Source of the DNA: Robiginitomaculum sp.
Lineage (GTDB): Bacteria; Pseudomonadota; Alphaproteobacteria; Caulobacterales; Maricaulaceae
Length of the DNA: 64,000 nucleotides
Direction: 5' to 3'
NCBI GenBank assembly: GCA_016765135.1
Contig: JAESQN010000045.1
Coordinates: 116,540-180,539 of the forward strand
The notes under the pieces were generated by a model, which was not told the origin of the DNA, ran no database searches, and saw nothing but the letters and a program-made list of their open reading frames with translations. Position 1 is the first letter of the stretch, and every line of letters starts with the position of its first letter. Made by a program: the position numbers and the translations under genes. Of this stretch, positions 1 to 9,132 are shown piece after piece.

Positions 1-2
1 CT

Positions 3-605
3 AGCTATCTCCACGATACAATCTACCGCAATAATTATACGGCTCATACATTTGGGCAGATTGGTTCGGGCACACCGCCTGCCAATTTCATTTCCTACCG
101 CAATGGCGCCGTTGATGTCTTTGTAGAATATAACAGCCCTTCCTGGGATTTCATGGTGGAATACACCACAACGCTCAAACCCTGGGGGGCGGCAATCCCC
201 CAAGACGCGGACGGTTTTGTTGACCCGGCCTATATTATTGATCCGCTAGGCTCGCCCAATGATATTAACAATATCAGTTTTGAACAAAAGCTTGAAGTGC
301 TTACGGCTCAAGCGCGCTTTAAGCCGCTATTGCCCAATGGCCGCCGCCTGCAATTGGCCGCCGTTGGCAGTTGGGGCAATATCGGCGATGATTTCGTCGG
401 TGTTGGTTTGGGCGGCGTACCCACCAAATGGGAAAAAAACCAGCAACATGCGCTCAGCGTCCAATACCCGGTCAGTGATTATCTGGATTTCGGCGTCGAA
501 TATGTCTTCAACAAAGGCTTCATCCCCTTCGTAGCCCCACAACTGGTGTCCGACGACGACGTAACCGCCCATGCGGTCAATGTAGGTTTCAAGGCTCGTT
601 TTTAG
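3..605 (+). CDS. Outer-membrane beta-barrel protein, C-terminal part (5' end outside window)
   Basis: The reading frame is open from the first bases of the window, so only the last ~200 residues are present. Alternating hydrophobic/polar strands (for example LEVLTAQARF, RRLQLAAVGSW, QHALSVQYPV, LDFGVEYVF, HAVNVGFKARF) and a terminal Phe are typical of outer-membrane barrels recognised by BamA. I cannot name the family; a porin or substrate-specific channel is plausible. An internal ATG at 153 is not the likely start, because the upstream frame is open and reads as barrel sequence (YRNGAVDVFVEYNSPSWDF). The stop codon overlaps the stop codon of the convergent decarboxylase gene. Confidence 0.7.
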   Translation, partial: SYLHDTIYRNNYTAHTFGQIGSGTPPANFISYRNGAVDVFVEYNSPSWDFMVEYTTTLKPWGAAIPQDADGFVDPAYIIDPLGSPNDINNISFEQKLEVLTAQARFKPLLPNGRRLQLAAVGSWGNIGDDFVGVGLGGVPTKWEKNQQHALSVQYPVSDYLDFGVEYVFNKGFIPFVAPQLVSDDDVTAHAVNVGFKARF

Positions 606-1999
606 ATTAAATTAGCCCGTTCTCGTGCCGCGCAGAACGCGACAATAGCCCGCTCTATATCGGCTTGTGTGGTTGCCCATGAACAGATGCTTGCTCTGAT
701 GACTGGTTGATCGTGCCATGTGGCACCACCACACCATATTTCGCCGTCTTGTTGGATATTTTCCAGGGTTGCGCGGGTTTGCTCCGGCGTCTCGCACGCT
801 ACGAGTACCTGATTAAACACCACATCGTTTTTGATTTGAAACCCTTGCGACTTCAAACCCTCTGCCAAACTCTCAGCCCGCGCACATAATTGGTCTACAA
901 GTTCTTCTACCCCCGAACGGCCCATAGTTTTGAGCAAGGCCCATAATTCGGTTGCTCTGGCGCGGCGCGACATTTCTGGCACATAATACATGCCGTCGCG
1001 CTCGCCCTCGGTAGTTTGCAAATAAGACCCGCTGGCCTGCATGGCGCTGGCCAGTTTTTCAGGATGGCGGCACAAAATGATACCGCAGTCATAGGGGGCG
1101 TTTAAGGTTTTGTGGGCATCAACCGCCCAGCTATCGGCCTTTTCAAAACCTTTGAGCAATGGGCGTTTATTCTTGGACGCGCCAGCCCACAAACCAAAAG
1201 CCCCGTCCACATGCACCCACGCCCCGGCCTTTTGCGCTTTGTCGCATATGGCGTCCAAAGGATCAAAAGCACCGGAATTGACATTGCCTGCCTGGGTGAC
1301 AACCAATGTGTGGGCGTCAAGTTCTGGTAATTTTTCGGTAATCATGCGACCTTGGTCATCAGCAGGTACAATTTCAACTCGATCTGTCCCCAGCCCGATA
1401 TAAGACAAAGCTTTATAGACGGCGCTATGGGTTTGTTCACCGACAACAACACGAATTTGTGGTGCGCCGAACAATCCGCGTGCAGCAACATCCCACCCTT
1501 GTCTGGCCAAAAGCTCATTGCGCGCCGTGACAAACCCGACCGATATGGCCGTCGAAGTGCCGCCAACAAAACCCGCGACAGTTTGTTTTGGCAGACCAAG
1601 CAGTTCAACAATCCAGCGTTCGCACACGTCTTCAAGTTTAGACGCAATCGGCGACATCACATAAAATGCGGCATTTTGGTCCCAAATATCACTGAGCCAT
1701 TTGGCGGCCAATGCAGGCGGATGCGCCCCACCATTGACGAAGCCAAAATACCGCCCGCCCGTGCTGGGCAATGTGGTCGGGCTACCAATGTCGTGCAATT
1801 GCGCCAACATTGCGGATGCGTCCGTCGGGCCGGAGGGCAGCGGAATATCAAACTCCGCAAGCCGCGCCAAAGCCGCCGCGCCAGGGTTTAGAGGTTGGTC
1901 GTGAGCGGCATTGATATACGCACCTGCATATTCGCGGGCTTGGTCTAGAAGTGCGCCGAACACATCTAATTGGGTGGTTTTGCTTGCAGCCTTCGCCAT
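602..1999 (-). CDS. PLP-dependent group II decarboxylase
   Basis: This is a 465-aa fold-type I PLP enzyme of the aromatic-L-amino-acid/glutamate decarboxylase family, which removes the carboxyl group of an amino acid in the cytoplasm. The cofactor lysine is in DAHKTLNAPYDCG (Lys297). An HVDGAFG motif (~263-269) supplies the Asp that contacts the pyridine nitrogen, and GGTSTA (~146-151) lies in the phosphate-binding region. Length fits the family. The ATG is preceded by AGGAT. The gene is divergent from an Lrp/AsnC regulator, which probably controls it. Substrate cannot be told from sequence; valine/tryptophan-type and aspartate-type enzymes share these motifs. A second, only distantly similar decarboxylase is at 43.3 kb. 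Confidence 0.88.
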   Translation of the reverse strand: MAKAASKTTQLDVFGALLDQAREYAGAYINAAHDQPLNPGAAALARLAEFDIPLPSGPTDASAMLAQLHDIGSPTTLPSTGGRYFGFVNGGAHPPALAAKWLSDIWDQNAAFYVMSPIASKLEDVCERWIVELLGLPKQTVAGFVGGTSTAISVGFVTARNELLARQGWDVAARGLFGAPQIRVVVGEQTHSAVYKALSYIGLGTDRVEIVPADDQGRMITEKLPELDAHTLVVTQAGNVNSGAFDPLDAICDKAQKAGAWVHVDGAFGLWAGASKNKRPLLKGFEKADSWAVDAHKTLNAPYDCGIILCRHPEKLASAMQASGSYLQTTEGERDGMYYVPEMSRRARATELWALLKTMGRSGVEELVDQLCARAESLAEGLKSQGFQIKNDVVFNQVLVACETPEQTRATLENIQQDGEIWCGGATWHDQPVIRASICSWATTQADIERAIVAFCAARERANLI

Positions 2000-2095
2000 T
2001 TTTATATCCTATTTAAGTGTGTTACACGCAAGGATACGCTATAAGTTAATTAAAAATATTGCGTTCTCACCATTTTTAATGCTATTTTTGCAATT
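2000..2095. promoter_or_regulatory. Divergent promoter region between decarboxylase and Lrp-type regulator
   Basis: This 96-bp AT-rich spacer separates two divergent starts. It holds inverted arms AAAAATA (2052-2058) and TATTTTT (2083-2089), and GTGTGTTACAC near 2017-2027. Lrp/AsnC proteins bind degenerate AT-rich inverted repeats in such spacers. The binding role is an inference. No clear Shine-Dalgarno precedes the regulator ATG. Confidence 0.4.
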
Positions 2096-2542
2096 ATGCA
2101 CACTCTTGACAGTATTTCCCACAATATTCTACATCATCTGGAACGCAATGGTCGGGTTTCCAATGTTGAGTTGGCCGAGCGGGTCGGGCTTTCACCATCT
2201 GCGTGTTTGCGGCGGGTTCAGGAATTAGAGCGAAGCGGGATCATCAAAGGTTATAAAGCCGTCATTGACCGCTCTAAACTGGGCGGCGGGTTTATCGTCT
2301 TTGTTGCGGTTGGATTCTCTCAACAGCGTAAAAGTGACCAGGAAGCGTTTGAGCGAGCCATGATGCAGGCACCTGAAGTGATTGAATGCCACAATGTTTC
2401 GGGTTCAATAGAATATATTCTCAAAGTGGAAGTCGCAGACTTGGCCGCCTATAAAAAATTCCACACGGAAACCCTGGGCACCTGCCCCGAGCTAAACAGC
2501 ATCACATCTTATATTGCCATGAGTTCGCCGAAGGAAGTTTAG
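2096..2542 (+). CDS. Lrp/AsnC family transcriptional regulator
   Basis: A 148-aa protein with an N-terminal winged helix-turn-helix (residues ~3-60, with ERNGRVSNVELAERVGLS and CLRRVQELERSGII) and a C-terminal ligand-binding/oligomerisation RAM domain (~70-140). These proteins form octamers and sense amino acids. It is divergent from the PLP decarboxylase 96 bp away, the usual arrangement for a local activator or repressor of amino-acid catabolism. The region upstream of the ATG (AATGCTATTTTTGCAATT) has no Shine-Dalgarno, so the mRNA may be leaderless or the gene poorly translated. Confidence 0.9.
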   Translation: MHTLDSISHNILHHLERNGRVSNVELAERVGLSPSACLRRVQELERSGIIKGYKAVIDRSKLGGGFIVFVAVGFSQQRKSDQEAFERAMMQAPEVIECHNVSGSIEYILKVEVADLAAYKKFHTETLGTCPELNSITSYIAMSSPKEV

Positions 2543-2569
2543 TGGGGGTTTGTGCCCAAAATCCCAATC

Positions 2570-2589
2570 ATTCCCGCGAAAGCGGGAAT
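2570..2589. repeat. REP-like palindrome
   Basis: ATTCCCGC-GAAA-GCGGGAAT is a perfect 8-bp inverted repeat with a GAAA loop, 28 bp after the Lrp-type gene. A related palindrome, ACCCaGTCAAGCcGGGT, lies at 2662-2678. Similar GC palindromes occur at 13952-13967 and 22064-22086, so this is a dispersed intergenic family. It may also end transcription of the regulator, but no T-run follows. Confidence 0.6.
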
Positions 2590-2705
2590 CCAGTTAAACA
2601 ATAATGTGCGAGCTTTCACAAGAGGCATTCCCGATGGTCGCTCGCTCTTTATACGCTGGATACCCAGTCAAGCCGGGTGTGTGGGGTGTTTATAGTTATA
2701 CCCCC

Positions 2706-3782
2706 CTAATAAGCGCATTTATTTTCGTCGATCTTATCTTTGGTGCGCTTGATAAAGGCATTGATATTTTTCATCTGCACGAAGCGTTTAGGAACTGGAT
2801 ATATCAATAACAAATACTGCCCCTCGCCGACACTGCTCGCGTCAAATGACGGGTTTTTTGGGTCGTCCACAATAATCGGATGCACATTGGCCATTTTGAC
2901 GCCGGGTATGTGTATGGCCAAACGCTCCGGTGTACCAAGCAGTCCTGCGGAATGAAAACTGCCATTTATATGCATAATTTTGCGGCCAGGATTGGCCTTC
3001 ATGTGCTGGGCTATGCTTTCGGCCATCGTATCATCGCGGGAAACTTGCGCGGCGTAGCGATAAAATCTTTTCTTTTCTTTTTCCGTCTCGCTTAAATCGC
3101 CCCCCACCCTATGGCTTGGTACGGCGGCCAGGAAAGCATAATATTTATCTTTATAACCCCCGTCTTCCAGATGCAGTTTTTCGGCGGCCCAGGCGCGGGG
3201 TTCACCGTCCAGAGACTTTAGGAAATCCGGGCCACGCTCACCAATACACGACACCATATTGCCCGGTATTTCCGAAGCAATTACGGGTAGGTCATTATTT
3301 TTGGCAAATTCTACCAATGGTCGATATGAAGAGCGGTAATGAGGCCAGGCCTTGCCGTCGTGGACAAGGGTTTCCTCGCCGATTTTTCCGGCCAGATAAT
3401 CATCAACTATGCTTTGGGCCGGGCGTTCAAATTGCTCCATACTCAAGGTAAGGTCGGGGTTTACGGCGTACAGGCCGGAGAATATTTTCGATTGTACATA
3501 ATGGCTGGCCACATGACCGTGAGCTTCGCCGATAAACACGGCGTCATAACTTGCAAGATCATCAATAGCCGATTGCAAATCAACCACACGCGGCGGCACG
3601 TCGCCCGCCTGGGTTTCCACTAAAATAAAATCTGAAAAACTGGCGAGGGGAGCAGAGATAGAGTATGTGTCACCATCTTGAGACAGGTTCACTTGCGCGG
3701 CTTGTTGTTGCGGTGCCGTGCTGGCACACGCCGCCAAAAGGGTTAGCGTACCGAACAGGGCAAGATTTCTCAAACGACACAT
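2706..3782 (-). CDS. ChaN-like heme-binding uptake lipoprotein
   Basis: A 358-aa lipoprotein: signal peptide with lipobox LLAAC (Cys at ~19), then a Tiki/ChaN-type domain with the hallmark AVFIGEAHGHVASH (~83-97). ChaN of Campylobacter binds heme dimers at the outer membrane; relatives include erythromycin-esterase-like and TIKI proteins. The C-terminal ~60 residues are a family-unspecific tail. The start ATG has GGAGA six bases upstream. It is the last gene of a leftward train with a TonB receptor, beta-propeller lipoprotein and MFS carrier, which supports an uptake role; heme as ligand is only a family-based guess. Confidence 0.75.
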   Translation of the reverse strand: MCRLRNLALFGTLTLLAACASTAPQQQAAQVNLSQDGDTYSISAPLASFSDFILVETQAGDVPPRVVDLQSAIDDLASYDAVFIGEAHGHVASHYVQSKIFSGLYAVNPDLTLSMEQFERPAQSIVDDYLAGKIGEETLVHDGKAWPHYRSSYRPLVEFAKNNDLPVIASEIPGNMVSCIGERGPDFLKSLDGEPRAWAAEKLHLEDGGYKDKYYAFLAAVPSHRVGGDLSETEKEKKRFYRYAAQVSRDDTMAESIAQHMKANPGRKIMHINGSFHSAGLLGTPERLAIHIPGVKMANVHPIIVDDPKNPSFDASSVGEGQYLLLIYPVPKRFVQMKNINAFIKRTKDKIDENKCAY

Positions 3783-3815
3783 ATTGTCTCCATATAAAAG
3801 ATAGACCTTAACCGC

Positions 3816-6386
3816 TTAAAACTGCTTACGCAAGGTGACACCATATTCACGCGGCAAGCGCGGATTTCCGAGAAATACCCGTTGAAATGACTGGTTTGGA
3901 TCTGCGAAACGCTGGGCCGAGACCACGGCGTCTTCATTGGTCAGATTACGGCCCCATATGGTCAGACTTAGGCTGTCCGAAGAAAGGCCAATGCTGCTAT
4001 TGAGCAATGTATTGGCACCAACCCAGGCTAGATTATGCACTTGCACAAACTTTCTGCTCTCGTGGGAAACATTGGCATTGAAATTTATATCCAGCTTGTC
4101 GGTTATGGGCCGCCCATAGCTCATGCCTACATTAAAGCTGTTCTTGGCAGAGCGGGGCAATTGCCGCCCAACGATAGAGCCAAACAATGTGTTTTCCGAG
4201 CTACACGGCAGGGACGGGTCTTCCAACCCTATAGAGCAATTGAGCAGGCCGTCGTCCGCCACATCCAGATTGCGGCCCTCGTTGAGGTCGGTACCCCGAA
4301 GGATTTCAGAATCTGCCAGGGCATAATTGGCAGTGATAACAAACCCCGGAATGGTCGGCACCCGGTAAATCATTTCGGCTTCAAACCCCATCACCCTGAC
4401 CTTGCCCACATTGGATATTACCGTTGTGGTGATATTGTTGGGCAGGGTCAGGGATTGGGTCAGTTGATAGTCTGAAATGGTGTTGTGAAATGCGGCCAGA
4501 TTGATCAAAAACTGCCCGTCCATAAAGGTGTTTTTAACGCCGCCTTCAAAGGCCCACACCGTTTCCTCTCCATAATCGCCGAAGCCGAGGGGTTCGGCAT
4601 TGGCATTGTTAAATCCGCCGGGCTTGTCACCCCGTGCTGCGATTGCGTAAATATTCGTCGTCTCACCCAGAGCGTATTTAGCAGAAAGACGTGGGTTAAA
4701 GCTGTTAAATGTGACGGTACGGATGGTTTGTGGTTGTTCATTCAAAGACACCAAAGCGCCGAGATAATCATACACGGCGGTTCTATCCACGGTGTTATTA
4801 GTGATTCTTTCAGATTTATACCGGGCTTCCGCGCTCAAGGTCAGGTCGTCCATCAAATTAAAATCAACACTGCCAAAGACAGCAAGATTACGTCTTTTAT
4901 CTTTAATAACACTCCTGTCTGCAAAAAATTGTAGCTCGTCCAGCTCACTGCCAAAGTTTATCAGCGAAGTGAAAAACGGAGTGCTCAAGCAAGGCAAAGG
5001 GTCGTCCCCGCGTGCAGCACATTCCGCATTCACCCGTGCAACTTGATCGGCAAAACCCTCGGCCAATAATTCCGGCAATGCGGATGGTGCTTGTCTGATG
5101 CTCTCGCTTCTTGAAAAATCTTGATAATAATAACCGCCCAGCAAGCCTTGAACAGCATCGCCGTCATATCTAAACCTGATTTCACTGGAAAAATCATTGG
5201 ATTCCCCTACCAGAGCAGAGGCAAAATCCGCCGGGTCACCGATGACAAAAGCATCAAAGAAATTGGTTGGATTACCCGGAGGGCCAATGGGGATTGCTGG
5301 CCCCAGGTCAATATAAGTAACAAAGGGTACAAGGCTCTCAGCCGTGTGGTCAAAATCGAATTTAGCGTCGGTGTTTTCGCCGTTAAACCCGTTGATAAAC
5401 TCCACGTCAAATTGGTCGTTAAGCTTATAATTCATGGTAAAGCTGGCCTGCAAACTCTCCACATCATCATAGCCTTTTTCGTCCAAAAGCCGCACATCAT
5501 CATAGGCAATAGGTCGGTTGGTGATCTCGCCGCCAAAATAACGGCCATTGCCTAAAAATGTACCGCCGTTGTCAGGAAATAAATTGTTATCGGACGGATC
5601 GGTTGAAAACAACCGGAGTTGGTCATCGCTTAGTTTTGAAAGCCTAAAGCGGGCGCGGGCATTAAAGCGGTCGGACGGCTCGTAAAACAGGCCCAAAGAC
5701 GCTGCAATGGATTGTTGCTGCCCAATTTCGGAGCCATCAAACTCATTGGTAAACGGGCCGCCGCGCTTGTAAAACCGCCCGTGCAAGCTCGCAGAAACCG
5801 TCTCACTGATGGGGCCACGTATCGTGCCGCCAAGCTCGAAACGGCCAAAGCTGCCCGCGTCCAGTTTGATATCCCCCGACGCATCTTCGGACGGGGATTT
5901 GGTGATAATATTGATGGCACCGGAATAAGTATTGCGCCCGTAAAGTGCCGATTGCGGCCCCTTGACCACCTCAATCCGCGCCACATCGCTAAGGTCATAA
6001 TCAAGCAGTGAACCGTTGAGCAAGATACCGTCTACGAATGTCGAGACACCCGACGCCCCCAAAATCGTCGCCTGACCGCGCACAACCGGACGCACCCCAT
6101 TGGTACGGCCAAATTCTTCGTCCAGTGAAAACCCGGCGGTAAATTTGGCAATGTCCGCCATATCGCGAATACCTGCGGCGATGATTGATTTGTCGGTATA
6201 AACCGTGATGGATAAAGGAGTTTCCTGAACATGTTCCGGGCGTTTACGGGCGGTTACGATAATCTCGTCAAATCTTCTAGCTTCCGGCTTGTCATTGTTC
6301 GTTTGTGCGGTGGACACATTGCTTAAACCTGCAAGCACGGAAAATGCTGCGCCTGTAGCAATCAAGTATTTTTTATAAGTATTCAT
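3816..6386 (-). CDS. TonB-dependent outer-membrane receptor
   Basis: An 856-aa protein with a signal peptide ending near VSTAQ, a TonB box DEIIVTARK (~39-47), a plug domain (~50-170, with VVRGQ, VFVDGI-like FVDGILLNG and the RIEVVKGPQSALYGR motif), and a 22-strand barrel ending in LRKQF. It imports a large or scarce ligand using proton-motive force relayed by TonB-ExbBD. Translation is well supported by AGGAGG upstream of the ATG. Cys pairs in two barrel loops (NAEC...LPC and LLNC...LPC) could form disulfides. Ligand unknown; neighbours are a lipoprotein, an MFS transporter and a ChaN-like protein. Confidence 0.93.
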   Translation of the reverse strand: MNTYKKYLIATGAAFSVLAGLSNVSTAQTNNDKPEARRFDEIIVTARKRPEHVQETPLSITVYTDKSIIAAGIRDMADIAKFTAGFSLDEEFGRTNGVRPVVRGQATILGASGVSTFVDGILLNGSLLDYDLSDVARIEVVKGPQSALYGRNTYSGAINIITKSPSEDASGDIKLDAGSFGRFELGGTIRGPISETVSASLHGRFYKRGGPFTNEFDGSEIGQQQSIAASLGLFYEPSDRFNARARFRLSKLSDDQLRLFSTDPSDNNLFPDNGGTFLGNGRYFGGEITNRPIAYDDVRLLDEKGYDDVESLQASFTMNYKLNDQFDVEFINGFNGENTDAKFDFDHTAESLVPFVTYIDLGPAIPIGPPGNPTNFFDAFVIGDPADFASALVGESNDFSSEIRFRYDGDAVQGLLGGYYYQDFSRSESIRQAPSALPELLAEGFADQVARVNAECAARGDDPLPCLSTPFFTSLINFGSELDELQFFADRSVIKDKRRNLAVFGSVDFNLMDDLTLSAEARYKSERITNNTVDRTAVYDYLGALVSLNEQPQTIRTVTFNSFNPRLSAKYALGETTNIYAIAARGDKPGGFNNANAEPLGFGDYGEETVWAFEGGVKNTFMDGQFLINLAAFHNTISDYQLTQSLTLPNNITTTVISNVGKVRVMGFEAEMIYRVPTIPGFVITANYALADSEILRGTDLNEGRNLDVADDGLLNCSIGLEDPSLPCSSENTLFGSIVGRQLPRSAKNSFNVGMSYGRPITDKLDINFNANVSHESRKFVQVHNLAWVGANTLLNSSIGLSSDSLSLTIWGRNLTNEDAVVSAQRFADPNQSFQRVFLGNPRLPREYGVTLRKQF

Positions 6387-6444
6387 TCTAGCCCCCTCCT
6401 AATGCGGGCTATTTGGTGGTGTGATTGGGGTTTTGTTTGCGTTG

Positions 6445-7557
6445 TTATTGTTGTGTTGGCCCCACATTCAGGGAAGATATGTCCATGACATGGGTATAAA
6501 GATCGGACATGAACCGCTCGCCTGTGCTGCGCGTAAACAGCATTTTTCTACCGTCCGGCGAGACCGACGGGAAGCCGTCAAAGCTGTCATTAAAAGTTAA
6601 ACGAACCGGTTCACCGCCAGCGATTTTGCCCAGAAACACTTCCCAATTGCGCGGATTGTCCTTGAGCGGGCGCACGAAAACATAATGTTTGCCGTCCGGT
6701 GTAGGATAAGGTGCCCAGTTCATCCATGCATCGTCCGTAATTGGCGTGATTATCTTGGTGTCCGTATCGACGGTAAACACTGTCATGAGCGTCATTTTGC
6801 GGCTAGGCTTTTCGTCAGGGTTTTTGCGTTTCCAGGCCCGCATGGTGATGGTCTTGTTATCGGGCAGGAAAAACGGCGCGCCCTCTTGCCAATCTTCGGT
6901 GAAGGAGATTTGCTGCTCCCCCGTCCCGTCCCCATTCATCATCCACAAATCCAGCATACCGTCAATTTGCCGCGTAAAGACGATTTTTGAGCCGTCCGGA
7001 GAGATGGCAATTTCCGCATCGTAAACCTTGTTATTGGTCAAACGCTTGACGTTCTTGCCGTCTATATCGGCCATGTAAAGTTCAGCACCTTGGGGGTAAT
7101 CAGCCTCGCTTGACCAATTACCAACCGGCATATCCATATTGTCGCGGGTCGAGGTATAGAGGATACGTTTACCGTCCGGCATAATATAGGAACAGCCGTC
7201 CTGGCCCCGGTCATTGGCGGCCCATTGATGCTTGCCGTCGTCAGTGAATATCCAAGTCAGCGCCCCGCCCGCTGCCCGCGCATGGGACGGCGGCACCGCG
7301 TTTTCGTCCTGAACCTGGGCGATAATATGGTAGCTGTCCGGGCCGTAATAGGCTTCGGCGCTTTCAGGCAGGTTCGGGATTTTCCAAACCGGTAATTCGC
7401 CCTCGCTCCGCACCATCGGTGTTACCAGATTATAATCGGTCATGGGTAATTCTACGGTTTCGGTTTTATCGATTTTAATTGGTGCGTCTTTGGTGCATCC
7501 AGCCAGACCCAAAGTCAGTCCCAAAACGACCAGACCAATGTGTTTTATCTTTGCCAT
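6445..7557 (-). CDS. TolB-like beta-propeller lipoprotein
   Basis: A 370-aa lipoprotein with lipobox LGLAGC (Cys ~21). Repeated WD40-like PD40 blades carry the signature SPDG(S/R)K: for example ISPDGSKIVFTR, TPDGKHYVFVRP and VSPDGRKMLFTR. This is the six-bladed propeller fold of TolB and of the N-terminal domain of S9 peptidases, here without a hydrolase domain. It is probably periplasmic and membrane-anchored. It lies 58 bp upstream of the TonB receptor gene and 26 bp downstream of an MFS gene on the same strand, so it may capture the receptor's ligand in the periplasm. That role is inferred. Confidence 0.8.
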   Translation of the reverse strand: MAKIKHIGLVVLGLTLGLAGCTKDAPIKIDKTETVELPMTDYNLVTPMVRSEGELPVWKIPNLPESAEAYYGPDSYHIIAQVQDENAVPPSHARAAGGALTWIFTDDGKHQWAANDRGQDGCSYIMPDGKRILYTSTRDNMDMPVGNWSSEADYPQGAELYMADIDGKNVKRLTNNKVYDAEIAISPDGSKIVFTRQIDGMLDLWMMNGDGTGEQQISFTEDWQEGAPFFLPDNKTITMRAWKRKNPDEKPSRKMTLMTVFTVDTDTKIITPITDDAWMNWAPYPTPDGKHYVFVRPLKDNPRNWEVFLGKIAGGEPVRLTFNDSFDGFPSVSPDGRKMLFTRSTGERFMSDLYTHVMDISSLNVGPTQQ

Positions 7558-7583
7558 GTTTATATCCTCACTTGTTTTTCACT

Positions 7584-8948
7584 TTATTGTTTTGCTCTGG
7601 GCGATTTATAGCCCGTCTTGATGCGCACATAAATCGCGAACAGCATGATCAGCCCGTTGACCACGCCGATCCAAACGAAAGGTGCGCCCGGCCCCACTTT
7701 GTCAAATAAATAACCGCCGACCTGGCTGGCAACAATAAGCCCGATAGCCCCGCAAAAAGCAAACACGCCAAAGACAGAGCCGCGCACATCTACGGGGGCT
7801 TCTTGTGCCACCAAAGTTTGCCCGACCAGTATAACAGACATTTCGCCAATACCCAACAAAATCAAAGGCGGGATAGCTTCGGGTGCGGTCGGGTCTGGAA
7901 CCAGCCCGATCCCGACATAACCGACCACCGCCAACGCCATAGCAAATACCACCACCGTGGCCCGGTCAAATCTGTCCAATATGATGCCAAATACGGGTGT
8001 CCACAACAAAGCTGATGCATGGACGATACCGCTCATCCTCCCGGCCTGTTTGGTGGCTTCTGTGATTTCGAGCCCGTGCATATTTGTCCCCGTATGAATG
8101 AGCCACAAGGACAAAAACGTGCCGATCAACAAAATATCACCCCGAGCGATAAAACTTTCCGCCAAAGCCAGTTGCAAGCGCGGGTTTTTCTTCGCCGCTC
8201 CGAAGCCTTCTTTAATCAATACGGGGAGCTTCTTGCGGGCTTGGGGCTTGCCGGGCTTACCCGCCTTGAGACCTTTAAACACCAAGCCGGACGTAAGGAT
8301 AGCCATCAAAGCCAAAGTCCAAAACGTAAAGGTTCCGGCTTCCTGGGCGGTCATGCCTCTGGCCGCATAAAGCTTGGGCAATTGGCTCAATATCAAAATC
8401 ATAAACAGCGCGCCAAACCCGTTGCACAAACCACTCATGGCGGCCATGATACCCCGTGAACGGTTTTGCGGGTAATCCGAAAGCACGGTTGCCATCATGC
8501 CAGCCAGCGCCGCCGCACCCACGCCCATAAAGGCTTTAATGACTAAAAGCATCCCGAAGCTACTAGCCAGCGGGTAGAGTAAAAACCCGGCGCCAATCCA
8601 CAAAAACCCCATAGTATATATAGGCCTGCGCCCGATCTTGTCCGACAAAGCCCCAAAAAACGGAGCCACGGTCAACAACACGACTTCCCCGACAAAGGCC
8701 AAATTACCTACGGCCCGGCCAAGCTCGTTATCGGCTATGCCCAAATGCTCTTTGAGAACATAGTTTTGCAAAAAGCTGATAATGGACAAAAACCCGATGG
8801 TCCAAAAAGCCGAAAACAAATAAGTGCGGGTATTCCAGCGCGTAACCCCAGGCTCCAAATGCACAAGCCCAAACCCGAATTTGGTGCCGTCTTGATTGTC
8901 ATCTTTTTTGCCATCTTTGTTGTTTGGCACATCTACGCGGTTGGTCAT
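7584..8948 (-). CDS. Major facilitator superfamily transporter
   Basis: About 450 residues with 12 predicted membrane helices and the MFS motif A region GALSDKIGRRPIY between TM2 and TM3. A hydrophilic N-terminus rich in Asp/Lys precedes TM1. I place the start at the ATG at 8948; an in-frame TTG at 8990 would add 14 residues but lacks a Shine-Dalgarno. Transporters like this move small organic solutes across the inner membrane. As the first gene of the train with the propeller lipoprotein, TonB receptor and ChaN-like protein, it may be the inner-membrane step of the same uptake path. Confidence 0.88.
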   Translation of the reverse strand: MTNRVDVPNNKDGKKDDNQDGTKFGFGLVHLEPGVTRWNTRTYLFSAFWTIGFLSIISFLQNYVLKEHLGIADNELGRAVGNLAFVGEVVLLTVAPFFGALSDKIGRRPIYTMGFLWIGAGFLLYPLASSFGMLLVIKAFMGVGAAALAGMMATVLSDYPQNRSRGIMAAMSGLCNGFGALFMILILSQLPKLYAARGMTAQEAGTFTFWTLALMAILTSGLVFKGLKAGKPGKPQARKKLPVLIKEGFGAAKKNPRLQLALAESFIARGDILLIGTFLSLWLIHTGTNMHGLEITEATKQAGRMSGIVHASALLWTPVFGIILDRFDRATVVVFAMALAVVGYVGIGLVPDPTAPEAIPPLILLGIGEMSVILVGQTLVAQEAPVDVRGSVFGVFAFCGAIGLIVASQVGGYLFDKVGPGAPFVWIGVVNGLIMLFAIYVRIKTGYKSPRAKQ

Positions 8949-9132
8949 TACATCTTTCACAAATACGTCATTATGGCTTTGGTTTCCCAAAATAACGACT
9001 AACTCTCACGGCGGAATTTCCGTTCAAAGCTGGAATGCTTCTAAACACGAAAACCCAAACCACCAACAGTTCATTTCGCATGCTACAATTTGACGCACAA
9101 GACTTATATGGAAATGGCAATTAGTGAGAATA

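Noticed and set aside
2604..2810. 68-codon open frame after the Lrp-type gene
   Set aside because: It runs through REP-like palindromes and into the ChaN-like gene on the other strand, without similarity to any protein.
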